Source: DASQPA01 sp963756455
Lineage (GTDB): Bacteria; Acidobacteriota; Thermoanaerobaculia; Multivoradales; UBA5704
NCBI GenBank assembly: GCA_963756455.1
Contig: CAVWNC010000004.1
Coordinates: forward strand, 3,472,001-3,536,000
Direction of reading: 5' to 3'
DNA: 64,000 nt
Shown: piece after piece, positions 34,317 to 42,260 of the stretch
How the letters are laid out: the number at the start of each line of letters is the position of its first letter
Position numbering within the stretch: position 1 is the first letter of the stretch
Made by a program: the position numbers and the translations under genes
The notes under the pieces: generated by a model
What the model was told of the DNA's origin: nothing
What the model saw: only the letters and a program-made list of their open reading frames with translations
Database searches by the model: none

Positions 34317-34804
34317 AAATCCGCCGTATGGAACCTGGGGACCGCTCGCGCGTCCTCGACATCGTCACCGCGACGGGGAGCTTCACGCCGGTCGAGATCG
34401 AGATCGCGATGGAAGTGGTGGACGAGGGACTGGCCGAGCCGGAGCGCGACTATTTCCTCTCCGTGGTGGAGGACGGGGAAGGGCGGGTGACGGGCTATGA
34501 GTGCCACGGCGCGACCCCGCTCACCGAGGGCACCTACGACCTCTACTGGATCGCCGTCGATCCCGCGGCCCAGGGGGGCGGCTACGGCCGAACGCTCCTC
34601 CGCTTCGCCGAGGAGGACGTGCTGCGGCGCGGCGGCCGGCTCCTGCTGATCGAGACCTCCTCCCAGGAGAGCTACGGCGCGACGATCCGTTTCTACGAGA
34701 AGAGCGGCTACCCCCTGGTGGCGCGAATTCCGGGGTTCTACAAGCCGGGGGACGACAAGCTGATCTTCGCCAAGGATCTTAAAGAAAGCGCGGCGCGATC
34801 GTAA
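34313..34804 (+). CDS. GNAT family N-acetyltransferase
   Basis: A 163-residue protein with a GTG start overlapping the peptidase stop. It has a standard GNAT core: MEPGDRSRVLDIV, TYDLYWIAVDPAAQGGGYGR as the acetyl-CoA loop (QGGGYGRTLL) and SSQESYGATIRFYEKSGYPL near the end. The layout suggests cotranslation with the M28 peptidase gene. The substrate is unknown. Confidence 0.85.
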   Translation: MKIRRMEPGDRSRVLDIVTATGSFTPVEIEIAMEVVDEGLAEPERDYFLSVVEDGEGRVTGYECHGATPLTEGTYDLYWIAVDPAAQGGGYGRTLLRFAEEDVLRRGGRLLLIETSSQESYGATIRFYEKSGYPLVARIPGFYKPGDDKLIFAKDLKESAARS

Positions 34805-34827
34805 ATTCCACAGCCTCATACCCAATC

Positions 34828-34856
34828 TTGCATAACGCTGAATGGATCGCTAGACT
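34828..34856 (+). promoter_or_regulatory. Promoter of small Cys-rich secreted protein 1
   Basis: TTGCAT, 17-bp spacer, TAGACT. The same boxes and spacing precede the paralogue at 46440-46468, which supports the assignment. Confidence 0.65.
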
Positions 34857-34866
34857 GCGAAGAAAT

Positions 34867-35862
34867 TTATGCAAGGAGGTCGCGATGAAGATCAAGCTGG
34901 TCGTCCTCGTTGTCGTGCTCGCAGCCCTGCTGCTCCCAGGGACGAGTTGGGCCGTTTACCAGTACTGCACCAGTTGCGCGGGGATGGGTCCCAATGCCCC
35001 CTGTACGTGCCCCCCCTCGGGCACTCTCCCGCACTTCACCACCTGCGGTAAATATCCCCAGGGTTGCCCACCCCCCTATCCCCCGCCTTTGGCGGCGGAA
35101 CCCTCCGCGAAAGACGCTTTCCTCGCGTCGCTGGCCGCACAGCCGGCGGCGAGCCCCAGCCCCGCGAAATAAGCCCGCGGAGACCTCCGCCGAACCTCGG
35201 TCGGCGGGCCCGGGTAACCCTCTGTTCACCTTAGCGCGGACAGAGGGCGCCCGCCCCGCGACTCCTCGTCGCCCTCGCGACGATCGCCAGATCCAGCGGG
35301 CAAGCCGCCAACCCGGCACCTCCAGCCCCGGAGGGGCGACTGCGTCTAGACAGGGGCGTAAGCCCCTGGTCTCGTCAACCCCTTGAATCCAAAGCCCCAT
35401 AGGGGCGACGGCAGCTCCCATCCCGGCGAAGAGGAGCCCGGTTTCGCCGGCAGGGGTCAAGCTCGGCGGGTCCGGGATCGCCGGCAGGGCCAAGGCCGCC
35501 GGAGCCGGTTCGGCAGGCTCGGCCGGCACGGCCAGCTCGGCGGTCTCGGTCGGGCCGAACGGCAGGACAAGCGGTGCGGGGGGAGATATAGAGGGGGGAG
35601 TCAGAGGGGGTGCAGGGGGAGACGAGGGGGGAGAAGAAGAGGGGGGAGCGGCCGAGGGGCCTTCGAGGGGCCGGGAAGGGCCCTTCGCGGCCCCTTCGTG
35701 AGGCTTCGCTAAAGGAGCACCCTCCAACTTGCCCCAGTAGTAGAGCGTCATCGCCCGCCGCACGATCTCCGCGGCGGTGATGCCCTCGACCGCCATGTCC
35801 CGCGCCAGCTCCTGGGCCAGGAAGCCCCCCAGCCGGATCTTCACCACCTTCTCCACCTGCAT
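34867..35862 (-). CDS. RHH-like N-terminus with Pro-rich tail, hypothetical
   Basis: An ATG at 35862 has GAGGAGGGG seven bases upstream. The first 50 residues (MQVEKVVKIRLGGFLAQELA, MAVEGITAAEIVRRAMTLYY) resemble a ribbon-helix-helix DNA-binding domain. A low-complexity Pro/Ser stretch follows, then an Ala/Pro/Glu-rich part and LTPAGETGLLFAGMGAAVAP. The last roughly 100 residues are antisense to the small secreted protein gene at 34885-35172, which has a paralogue and a promoter. The true end of this CDS is therefore doubtful. Array C lies 274 bp upstream. Role as a regulator is inferred. Confidence 0.5.
   Translation of the reverse strand: MQVEKVVKIRLGGFLAQELARDMAVEGITAAEIVRRAMTLYYWGKLEGAPLAKPHEGAAKGPSRPLEGPSAAPPSSSPPSSPPAPPLTPPSISPPAPLVLPFGPTETAELAVPAEPAEPAPAALALPAIPDPPSLTPAGETGLLFAGMGAAVAPMGLWIQGVDETRGLRPCLDAVAPPGLEVPGWRLARWIWRSSRGRRGVAGRAPSVRAKVNRGLPGPADRGSAEVSAGLFRGAGARRRLCGQRREESVFRGGFRRQRRGIGGWATLGIFTAGGEVRESARGGARTGGIGTHPRATGAVLVNGPTRPWEQQGCEHDNEDDQLDLHRDLLA
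34885..35172 (+). CDS. Small Cys-rich secreted protein 1
   Basis: A 95-residue protein. The strong signal peptide (MKIKLVVLVVVLAALLLPGT ending SWA) is followed by a short mature part with CTSCAGMGPNAPCTC, FTTCGKYPQGC and a Pro-rich run, then SAKDAFLASLAAQPAAS. Six cysteines are visible in the mature part. GCAAGGAGGTCG precedes the ATG. The paralogue at 46497-46778 shares the signal peptide, cysteine spacing, C-terminal tail, Shine-Dalgarno sequence and promoter. I do not recognise a named family. A disulfide-bonded secreted peptide is inferred. Confidence 0.8.
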   Translation: MKIKLVVLVVVLAALLLPGTSWAVYQYCTSCAGMGPNAPCTCPPSGTLPHFTTCGKYPQGCPPPYPPPLAAEPSAKDAFLASLAAQPAASPSPAK

Positions 35863-36135
35863 ACCATCCCCTCCTCGCCCGCGAGACGTTGACCTGCGCG
35901 CCTTCCTGAAGACTCCAGAAGGCCACACTCCACCCGGAGCGCTTCGGCTCTCGGCATTTTTCACCGTGGAGATTGCGAGGAATCCATCCCTCGCCCTGCA
36001 CCTTACTCTCCTGCCGAGAGAGAAAGCGACACTTTGCGCCCAACGAATTTTTTTCTTCTGCGGGATCGACTCCCGGGGCTGAAAGTGCCCCGCGGATGAC
36101 CGTCCCCGCACTGCGGGCGATCGCCGCCGGCGGAG
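35863..36135. other. Intergenic gap between RHH-like gene and array C
   Basis: It holds the 5' region of the minus-strand RHH-like gene. A T-rich run (AATTTTTTTCTTC, about 36045) is followed by GGGATCGACTCCCGGGGC. No gene is seen. Confidence 0.4.
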
Positions 36136-36408
36136 TGGCGGTGGATGTCGGGAGGGTGGGGGTGGTCGCCGGGAGAGTGGCGGTGGTCGCCGGGAGGGTG
36201 GGGTTGTTGTCGGGAGGGCGGCGGTGGGCGCCGGGTGGGTGGGGGTTGGCGCCGGGAGGGTGGTGGTGGTTGTCGGGAGGGTGGCGGTAAGCGTTGGGAG
36301 AGTGGCGGTGGTCGTCGGGAGGGTGGCGGTGGTCGTCGGGAGGGTGGCGGTGGTCGCGGGGAGGGTGGCGGTGGTCGTTGGGGAGGTGGCGGTGGTTGCC
36401 GGGGAGGG
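36136..36408. repeat. Array C: 13 tandem units of about 21 bp, G-rich
   Basis: Thirteen units, eleven of exactly 21 bp, one of 20 and one of 22. The consensus is TGGCGGTGGTCGTCGGGAGG plus G; units at 36303 and 36324 are identical. Total length is 273 bp. Runs of G3 recur once or twice per unit, giving G-quadruplex potential on the plus strand. Open frames through it encode heptads (GRVAVVV or TTTATLP), but none has a start signal. The gap 36409-36618 up to the muramidase gene shows no gene. Confidence 0.9.
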
Positions 36409-36618
36409 TGGCCGTCGTCGCACCTCGAAGCCGTCGACTCTACCCTATCGGCTGTTCGCGTATAGTCCGTGCCGATAGAGCGGACGGCAAGCCGGGGCTC
36501 ATCGACAGCAATTGTATGATGGAGAAACGTTGGATGCGTAGATCTACTCTGAAGTCTTAGCGAAGACCTATGTTGCTAATCAATCAGCGCCCTATCCGGC
36601 AGAGAAGAGGAGGCCGAG

Positions 36619-37788
36619 TTGGCTAGACTAAGCTCGTCATCAGGCAGTCCGCGGCCGTCAGGTCGCCGAGCGGTCCCGAAGTCGAAGCCTTCCGAGAAGG
36701 ATATTTGGGACAAGATCGCGGCGCTCACGATTCCATTCGTCACCCTTACTCTGGGACTTCTCGGTGCATACGCCACCTACTCCTATAACCAGGCTGATCT
36801 TCGGCAAAAGGCGACGCAGACCGAGGCCAGTTTGCGCCAGCAGAAGGCACAAGCTGATGCTGACCGCGAGCAGCGAAACCACCAAGACGCCAACGCACAG
36901 CTGCTCAGCGAAACGCAAGCGCTCGAGCAACTCTTTCAATTCGTCGCGTCTAGCGACGCGCAGAAGCGGCAGTTCGGCTATGCAATGTTTGCTGCCATGG
37001 GCAAGGGAGAGCTGGCAGCCACTCTTATCGGCCTGAAAGGTGATTTGGCTGGCGTTGATGTCCTTCGCAAGTTGGCGACAAGTGGCAATGCCGCGGTTAG
37101 CGCAGCGGCAAAAAGCAATCTCGCGAGTCTGGAAAACGTTACCGCCGCTGGATCTGTGACACTCGCTTCGCGAAGCTCCTGCCGCAGGTTCGCAGAGGAG
37201 GGATTCCGAACGAATCGGGTAAGCACTTCTGCTACCGATTACGCGGCGATCGCGGCCGAGACCGGGATCGAGCCTGAGGTTTTGGCCGCGTTTATGCAGG
37301 TAGAGTCAGCTGGGGTGTCCACGCTACCCGATGGGCGGCCTCGGATCCTCTTCGAACGTTCCATCTTCAGCAAGCTCACTCACGGTGAGTACGACCGCGA
37401 CCACCCCGATATTTCCAACCCAAAGGCCGGTGGATATGGCCCCTCGGGTGCTCATCAGTACGAACGGCTCGTTGCGGCTGCGGCGCTGAATTGCCCGGCG
37501 GCACTGGCCGCAACCAGTTGGGGTGCTTTTGAAATCCAGGGCAATCAATACAGTACGGTTGGCTACAAGAACGTCGACGAGTACGTTAGAGACGTCATCG
37601 ATTCGGGCCCCAAAGAATTGGCAGCTGGGATGAAGCTGTTGCGAAGAATAGGCTTACTCGAACCACTTCAAGCTAAGGACTGGGAACAAGTCGCGAGTCG
37701 CTATAACGGGACGCTTCGAAACCAATACGCCGCGTCTCTACGTCTTGCCTACGCCGCCGAGGTGGCGAAGCGCACTGGTGCCCGGTAG
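36619..37788 (+). CDS. Membrane-anchored N-acetylmuramidase-domain protein
   Basis: A 389-residue protein with a TTG start after GAGGAGG. One membrane helix (ALTIPFVTLTLGLLGAYATY) is followed by a Gln/Ala coiled coil (RQKATQTEASLRQQKAQADA) and a small helical repeat region. From about residue 205 a C-terminal N-acetylmuramidase domain appears: EPEVLAAFMQVESAG, ILFERSIFSKLTHG, YDRDHPDISNP, TSWGAFEIQGNQYSTVGY and YNGTLRNQYAASLRLAYA. The Glu in VESAG is the likely catalytic acid. Base composition is clearly less GC-rich than its surroundings, so it may be acquired, possibly of phage origin. Confidence 0.8.
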   Translation: MARLSSSSGSPRPSGRRAVPKSKPSEKDIWDKIAALTIPFVTLTLGLLGAYATYSYNQADLRQKATQTEASLRQQKAQADADREQRNHQDANAQLLSETQALEQLFQFVASSDAQKRQFGYAMFAAMGKGELAATLIGLKGDLAGVDVLRKLATSGNAAVSAAAKSNLASLENVTAAGSVTLASRSSCRRFAEEGFRTNRVSTSATDYAAIAAETGIEPEVLAAFMQVESAGVSTLPDGRPRILFERSIFSKLTHGEYDRDHPDISNPKAGGYGPSGAHQYERLVAAAALNCPAALAATSWGAFEIQGNQYSTVGYKNVDEYVRDVIDSGPKELAAGMKLLRRIGLLEPLQAKDWEQVASRYNGTLRNQYAASLRLAYAAEVAKRTGAR

Positions 37789-37930
37789 GTGCGGTGCCGC
37801 CCCTTAAGGTGGTAGAGTCGACGGCGGGCGCGGTGACTGTAGGCCGAGGGAGTAGCTGTTGCCGGCGGCTTTCGCCATCTTGCCGGTGCCTCAGTCTCGG
37901 CCGTGGTTCCGTCTCCCGCCGCCGCTCATC

Positions 37931-37963
37931 GAACCGGACGTGCGGCTCTACCGCATCCGGCTC
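37931..37963 (-). ncRNA. Group II intron domain V
   Basis: The minus strand reads GAGCCGGATGCGG-TAGA-GCCGCACGTCCGGTTC. This matches the classic domain V hairpin (GAGCCG...CGGTTC) with its bulge. The AGC triad seen in many introns is represented by GAGCC at the base. Confidence 0.8.
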
Positions 37964-37974
37964 TCGGAGGGACT

Positions 37975-38976
37975 TCACGAGGAGGCATGCACGGGCCTTC
38001 GTTTTAGGCGCCTCTGAAGGTGGAGAAGGTCCATCACGCCCCGTTCTCCGTAGATCTCTTCCAGTCCGAAACGACCGGTCCCTGCGATCCGCAGCTTGTG
38101 GCGGCGGCAGAGGAACCGGCGGGCTCGATGCGCCACGTGTAACCGGACGGCCTGATAGGCCTGCCGGGTCCACCCAAAGCTAAAGTACTGGCCCCAACCC
38201 TGGAGCTGCCGGTTGAGACGGTCCCGTAGCTCGGGCCATGGCGTCGGGTTGCCCCGGTACAGCAGAGTGTTGATCTTCTCCTTGAGCCTCTTTTGGGCCT
38301 TCTTCGAGGGTTGGGCAACGAGGATTCGCTGCCCGGTGCGCCAGTGCCGAGTCGGGCCGAAGGTGTAGCCCAGAAAGTCGAACGGCTCTTCCCGGGCATA
38401 GCAGAGACGCGTCTTGGTCGGGTGGATCGTCAAACCGATCTTCGACAGCCAACGGCTCACCTTCGACAAGCTTTCTTCCGCTTGCCGTCGGCTCGCACAG
38501 AGGATGACAAAATCATCGGCATAGGAAACGATGTGACCCAGCCTTTCACACGCCCCTGTTTCCCTCCAGTGACGCAGGAGACGGTTGATGTAGATGTTGG
38601 CCAGCAACGGCGACACGACCCCTCCCTGAGGCGTCCCCTGTTTGCTCTTCTTGCCGCCTGTCATCCGCCGCTCGCCACCGCCGGGCTTGGGGATCTTCAC
38701 CCGCCGTACCGGCTGCGGACGGTAGGTCTCTTCCTCCAGTTCCTGACGGAGCTCGGCCAGCCAACGCTCTTCTCCGTACTCCTCGATGTCTGCGAATCGA
38801 ACTCCATCGACACCAGCTGTCCCAGCATTAGCTTTCGCCTGCCGGTAGGCTCGTTTCAGGGTCTCCTCCCAGCACACCTTGTCGTACAGCGAGTAGAAGC
38901 GAAAGGCTGGCTCCCGCTTGGCCTTCTCATAGAGCTTCTTCCGGAGTCGCTCGACTCGTTCGGGTTCTAGACTCAT
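37975..38976 (-). pseudogene. Group II intron reverse transcriptase with internal deletion
   Basis: A 333-residue frame starting MSLEPERVERLRKKLYEKAK. RT block 0/1 is intact (YRQAKANAGTAGVDGVRFAD, PVRRVKIPKPGGGERR). The frame then jumps directly from GGGERRMTGGKK to SKQGTPQGGVVSPLLANIYI. The palm blocks 2-4 that hold the first catalytic Asp and the usual LGIPT/FRPGRSA segments are missing, roughly 100 residues. YADD (VSYADDFVILC), block 6-7, the thumb/X domain and the C-terminal maturase region follow. The protein cannot be an active polymerase, although the frame is kept open. Confidence 0.85.
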
Positions 38977-39228
38977 CGCCAATCCCGGTCTTCTCCTCGT
39001 TCTGAAGCGTGTCCACAACCAGGGCCCCTTCCCTCCACCGGAGTTAACCGGCTTCTGCGGTACTACGAGCCCCTCCGACTTCCACGACGGCTGTCGAGTC
39101 CCGCGTAGTTCCGTGGCCGTCTTTTCGAGTTCTGTCGTGGCGGCGTAGGTCAGCAAGAGGTGGGTCCCGGATTCGGCCGGTTGCGGTGGAATCCGGGACA
39201 GATGACTTGGGGGCTGCCTGTTCTAGGT

Positions 39229-39474
39229 TTATTCTGCCTTCTTTCTCACCCTGGCGCTTGAGATCCATCTCCTGAGTCCGACGCGGACGTTCTTGAAACA
39301 GCCGGCCGGTCGGTTCTGGTAGTACCAGCGGAAAGTTTTGGTTTCTTCGAGAATGTCGAGATCCCGGAAGTCTTCGAGGAGCTCGTCGACAAACTCGGCG
39401 TCGAGTCGGGAGTCGAACGGGTAGGCGGGCATCCGGCTCTTCAAATAGTCGAGGATGGGTTCGGCTTCGTTCAT
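39229..39474 (-). CDS. Small protein of the insertion sequence
   Basis: An 81-residue protein starting MNEAEPILDYLKSRMPAYPF, rich in acidic and aromatic residues, ending basic (RRWISSARVRKKAE). The ATG overlaps the ATPase stop (ATGA), so it is translated with the transposition genes. Comparable small ORFs accompany related elements, but I cannot assign a function. Confidence 0.65.
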   Translation of the reverse strand: MNEAEPILDYLKSRMPAYPFDSRLDAEFVDELLEDFRDLDILEETKTFRWYYQNRPAGCFKNVRVGLRRWISSARVRKKAE

Positions 39475-40277
39475 CCGCGTAATTCCTCCGCGGCGGTCAG
39501 GATGTGGTTGGGTTCGACAAGCCTGGCGTGAGAGGTGGCGGCGACGGCGAGTGCGTGATGAGCGAGGGCGTCGATTCTTCTCATGACTCCTTGGGAAGCG
39601 TTGAAGAGGGCCTCGACGGCGGGTTCGGTGAACAGCGGCCGCTCGAGGCCGGCGAGCTTGAGCCGGTGCTCGAGATAGAGGCGTGTGGTGTCGCGGTCGA
39701 ATCCTCGCAGTGCGAAACGGACGGTGATTCTCTGAGCGAGGGCCTCTAAGTGAGACAGTCTCAAGGCCTGTCGCAGGCCGGATTGTCCGGCCAGGAGCAC
39801 GGCGAGCCGTCCCTGGCTGTCCCACTCGAAATTGGTGAGCAGAGGCAAGAGGGCGAGGACGTCGGGTCTCAAGTTGTGGGCCTCGTCGAGCAGGAGCAGG
39901 ACGGTGAGGTGTCGTTCCTTGACGAGACGTTGGATTTCGTCCTGGAGGAGACGGAAAGTCATGGCGCGAGACCAGAGGGGTGTGAGGCCGAGAGCCAGGG
40001 CGATCTGGCGACAGAAGTCTGCGGGGTTGACGAGGTTGTCGTGGAGGTAGAGCACGCGGACCTGATCGGGGTGGAGATCGTCGCGCAGTCGTCTCAAGGC
40101 GGTGGACTTTCCGCTTCCGGGCTCACCGGTGAGCAGGCCGATGGCGCGGTTGTCGACCAGGTACCGCAGGCGCGAGTGCAGCTCTTCGAGCACGGGCGAA
40201 CGGAAGAGCTGGTCGGCGCCTAAAGGTCGCTGGAAAGGCAGGCAGGTGAAGCCGAAGGCTGTGGTATAGAGATTCAT
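39471..40277 (-). CDS. ExeA/TniB-like AAA ATPase of the insertion sequence
   Basis: A 268-residue protein. Walker A is GLLTGEPGSGKSTALRRL, Walker B is TVLLLLDEAHNL, and a sensor region VLLAGQSGLRQ is present. The N-terminus MNLYTTAFGFTCLPFQRPLG is typical of ExeA-like ATPases next to DDE transposases, where they act as target-selection or assembly partners. Its ATG overlaps the transposase stop. Confidence 0.88.
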   Translation of the reverse strand: MNLYTTAFGFTCLPFQRPLGADQLFRSPVLEELHSRLRYLVDNRAIGLLTGEPGSGKSTALRRLRDDLHPDQVRVLYLHDNLVNPADFCRQIALALGLTPLWSRAMTFRLLQDEIQRLVKERHLTVLLLLDEAHNLRPDVLALLPLLTNFEWDSQGRLAVLLAGQSGLRQALRLSHLEALAQRITVRFALRGFDRDTTRLYLEHRLKLAGLERPLFTEPAVEALFNASQGVMRRIDALAHHALAVAATSHARLVEPNHILTAAEELRG

Positions 40278-41608
40278 TCCGGCTCCTCCCGGTAGAACTT
40301 CTTGGCGATGAGATCGAGATAGCTGATGCCGGTTGTGGGGGCCTGCGGCTCGGCGGTTTGGCCTTCGCGGGTGGCCCTTCGCAGAGTGGCGTTGGTGACG
40401 AGATCGAGTCGGCGCAGCGGTTTCTCGGCGGTTTCGCCACGGCGGCGGAAATGGACAGGTCGGCCCGGATCGTAGGGGTCATAGAGAACCTCGATGGTTT
40501 CGCCGGCAAAGCCATCGGGCGCCTCGTAGAGGCGGCTGTCGAGGTGGACGGTTCGGTCACGTCCGACCTTTCTGTCGACCTTCATGCGCAGCCACAGCTC
40601 GAGCTGCTCGGGCGCCTGGCGGATCAACGCTTGATCCTGGAGAAAGCGGTCGAGCGGAGTCATTCCACCGAGGCCACCGTGCGGGGTCTGGTGGTATTCG
40701 GCTTCGAGCCAGGCCCAGAAGACGCGGTTCAGCGATGCCAGGTCGCGCAGGATCTCGTCGGTGACGTGGGGCAGAAAGCTCTGGCGGACGTGGCGGAAGA
40801 AGCGCTCGATCTTGCCGCGCCCGCGCGGTCGGTGGGGCCGGGAGTGGATCAGGGCGACATTGAGGGTGGCGCAGATGACTTCCAGGTGGTGGGTGCGGAA
40901 GGTCGCTCCGTTGTCGCAGTACAGCCGCCGGGGCAGACCCCGGCGCAGCAGGGCCTGCTTGAAGGCGTCCTTGAAGCAGGCGGCGTTTTCAGCCAGGTAG
41001 AAGGCGGCAAAGGGAACCATCCGCGAGGCGTCGTCGAGGAAGGCATAGAGGTAGGTCTTGCCGCCGTCGCGTCTTCCGGGCACCAGCAGGCGAGGCCCGT
41101 GCATGAGGTCTGAAGTCCACAGGTCGTTGACGTGCGGATGGGTGAAGGCCAGAGCGTCGGGCTCGCCGCCAGAAGCCGCCGCGGGTGCTGCGGGTGCCTG
41201 GCTGGCGAAGAAGCGATGCACCGAGCTTCGCGACAGCCGCACCGTCTTGTCGACTTTGCCTGCCAGCATAACGGCGCGGATCAGGCTATCGAGAGACGCG
41301 CCGGGCCGCTCGGCGCGCAGCGCCAGCAGCAGCTCCTGCACCGGCTCCGGGATCGCCCGCGGTTTGCCGGTATCGGCTCGCGGGCGCGGTTTGAGCCCGT
41401 CGAAGCCATGGCGCTCGTAGAGCTCGATCCAATCGCGCACCGTGGTGCGGCCGATCTGGGTGCGCCGGCTGCCTGGCACGGTCCAGGTCTTGGCCGCGAT
41501 GGCCGACAGCAGCTTCTCCTTCTCCCGCGGCGCCAACGGCCGGCTCACCAACTCGCTGATCACTCCATGGCGGAACAACGCGATCTTCTCTCTCAGGGTC
41601 TCATCCAT
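40274..41608 (-). CDS. DDE-type (rve-fold) transposase of the insertion sequence
   Basis: A 444-residue protein starting MDETLREKIALFRHGVISEL. N-terminal HTH domains (RRTQIGRTTVRDWIELYERH) are followed by an integrase core. VNDLWTSDLMHGPRLL carries the first Asp, YCDNGATFRTHHLEVI the second and GRGKIERFFRHV the Glu. A C-terminal beta domain (VDRKVGRDRTVHLDSRLYEA) follows, as in TniA/MuA-C type proteins. The start lies 8 bp inside the upstream zinc-ribbon gene. All three catalytic residues appear present. Confidence 0.9.
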   Translation of the reverse strand: MDETLREKIALFRHGVISELVSRPLAPREKEKLLSAIAAKTWTVPGSRRTQIGRTTVRDWIELYERHGFDGLKPRPRADTGKPRAIPEPVQELLLALRAERPGASLDSLIRAVMLAGKVDKTVRLSRSSVHRFFASQAPAAPAAASGGEPDALAFTHPHVNDLWTSDLMHGPRLLVPGRRDGGKTYLYAFLDDASRMVPFAAFYLAENAACFKDAFKQALLRRGLPRRLYCDNGATFRTHHLEVICATLNVALIHSRPHRPRGRGKIERFFRHVRQSFLPHVTDEILRDLASLNRVFWAWLEAEYHQTPHGGLGGMTPLDRFLQDQALIRQAPEQLELWLRMKVDRKVGRDRTVHLDSRLYEAPDGFAGETIEVLYDPYDPGRPVHFRRRGETAEKPLRRLDLVTNATLRRATREGQTAEPQAPTTGISYLDLIAKKFYREEPE

Positions 41609-42260
41609 GCTCAAAAGTCTCCTCGAACGGCTCGGAGGCCATCTCCGAACCAGCAGGAGATGTTTTGACACAACCTTTTTCTCTCGAACAGTTACCAAGT
41701 TGTGTGGGTAGACTCGACCCGGGGTACCGAGGCCGGCCATGGCGGTACAGACCGCGCACCCCGCCGAGGAGACAGCCAAATCTCGACCAGAGATCGTGGC
41801 GCAGACGAGTCAGCCACCCAGCAACAGCGCCGAACGCCGCTTGCGCTCGCTCCCACCACCGACCCTCCACCGCTGGCAGCAGCGCCAGAACCGAGGACGT
41901 CCAAGCCCCCTCGGCGCTGCGCCGCCAACCCCGTACCCGCCGGACCCCCTGAGGGTCAGCTTGCTCGGCCGCCTCGGCGCCGGCGCTCGGAGCGCCCGCC
42001 GAGAGAGCCGCCTCCACGGCGCCCAACGTCGCATCCCGGTGGGCGCACAGATCCTCGGGAAACAGCGCGTGGCTGACTCCGCAGCGCGGGCACCGAACCC
42101 GACGCAACGGCTGAAGCTCACCGCCCAGACGGCGACGGTACGAACCATGACCTTGAAGGCGACAACCCTGGCAGCCAGGATCGGGACAGCTCACTGTCGG
42201 GATTGCCTCGCCGATCCGTTCCAGATACTCCTTGCAGCTGACACCCGGCAGGATTACCAT
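41601..42260 (-). CDS. Zinc-ribbon protein of the insertion sequence (DUF6431-like)
   Basis: A 219-residue protein, ATG after GAGAGGAGC. The N-terminus carries two CxxC-like pairs (SCPDPGCQGCRLQGHGSYRR, VRCPRCGVSHALFPEDLCAH), as in zinc-ribbon proteins that precede this type of transposase. The C-terminal part is Ala/Gly/Arg-rich and shows no known fold. It overlaps the transposase start by 8 bp. It is likely a DNA-binding accessory protein. Confidence 0.65.
   Translation of the reverse strand: MVILPGVSCKEYLERIGEAIPTVSCPDPGCQGCRLQGHGSYRRRLGGELQPLRRVRCPRCGVSHALFPEDLCAHRDATLGAVEAALSAGAPSAGAEAAEQADPQGVRRVRGWRRSAEGAWTSSVLALLPAVEGRWWERAQAAFGAVAGWLTRLRHDLWSRFGCLLGGVRGLYRHGRPRYPGSSLPTQLGNCSREKGCVKTSPAGSEMASEPFEETFEHG

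Noticed and set aside
36224..36478. Plus-strand gene encoding GRVAVVV heptads in array C
   Set aside because: No ribosome binding site, no plausible N-terminus, and the frame is open because of composition.
37975..38976. Retron or diversity-generating reverse transcriptase
   Set aside because: Group II features are clear: domain V follows, the ORF start matches group II maturases, and no msr/msd or variable repeat was found.
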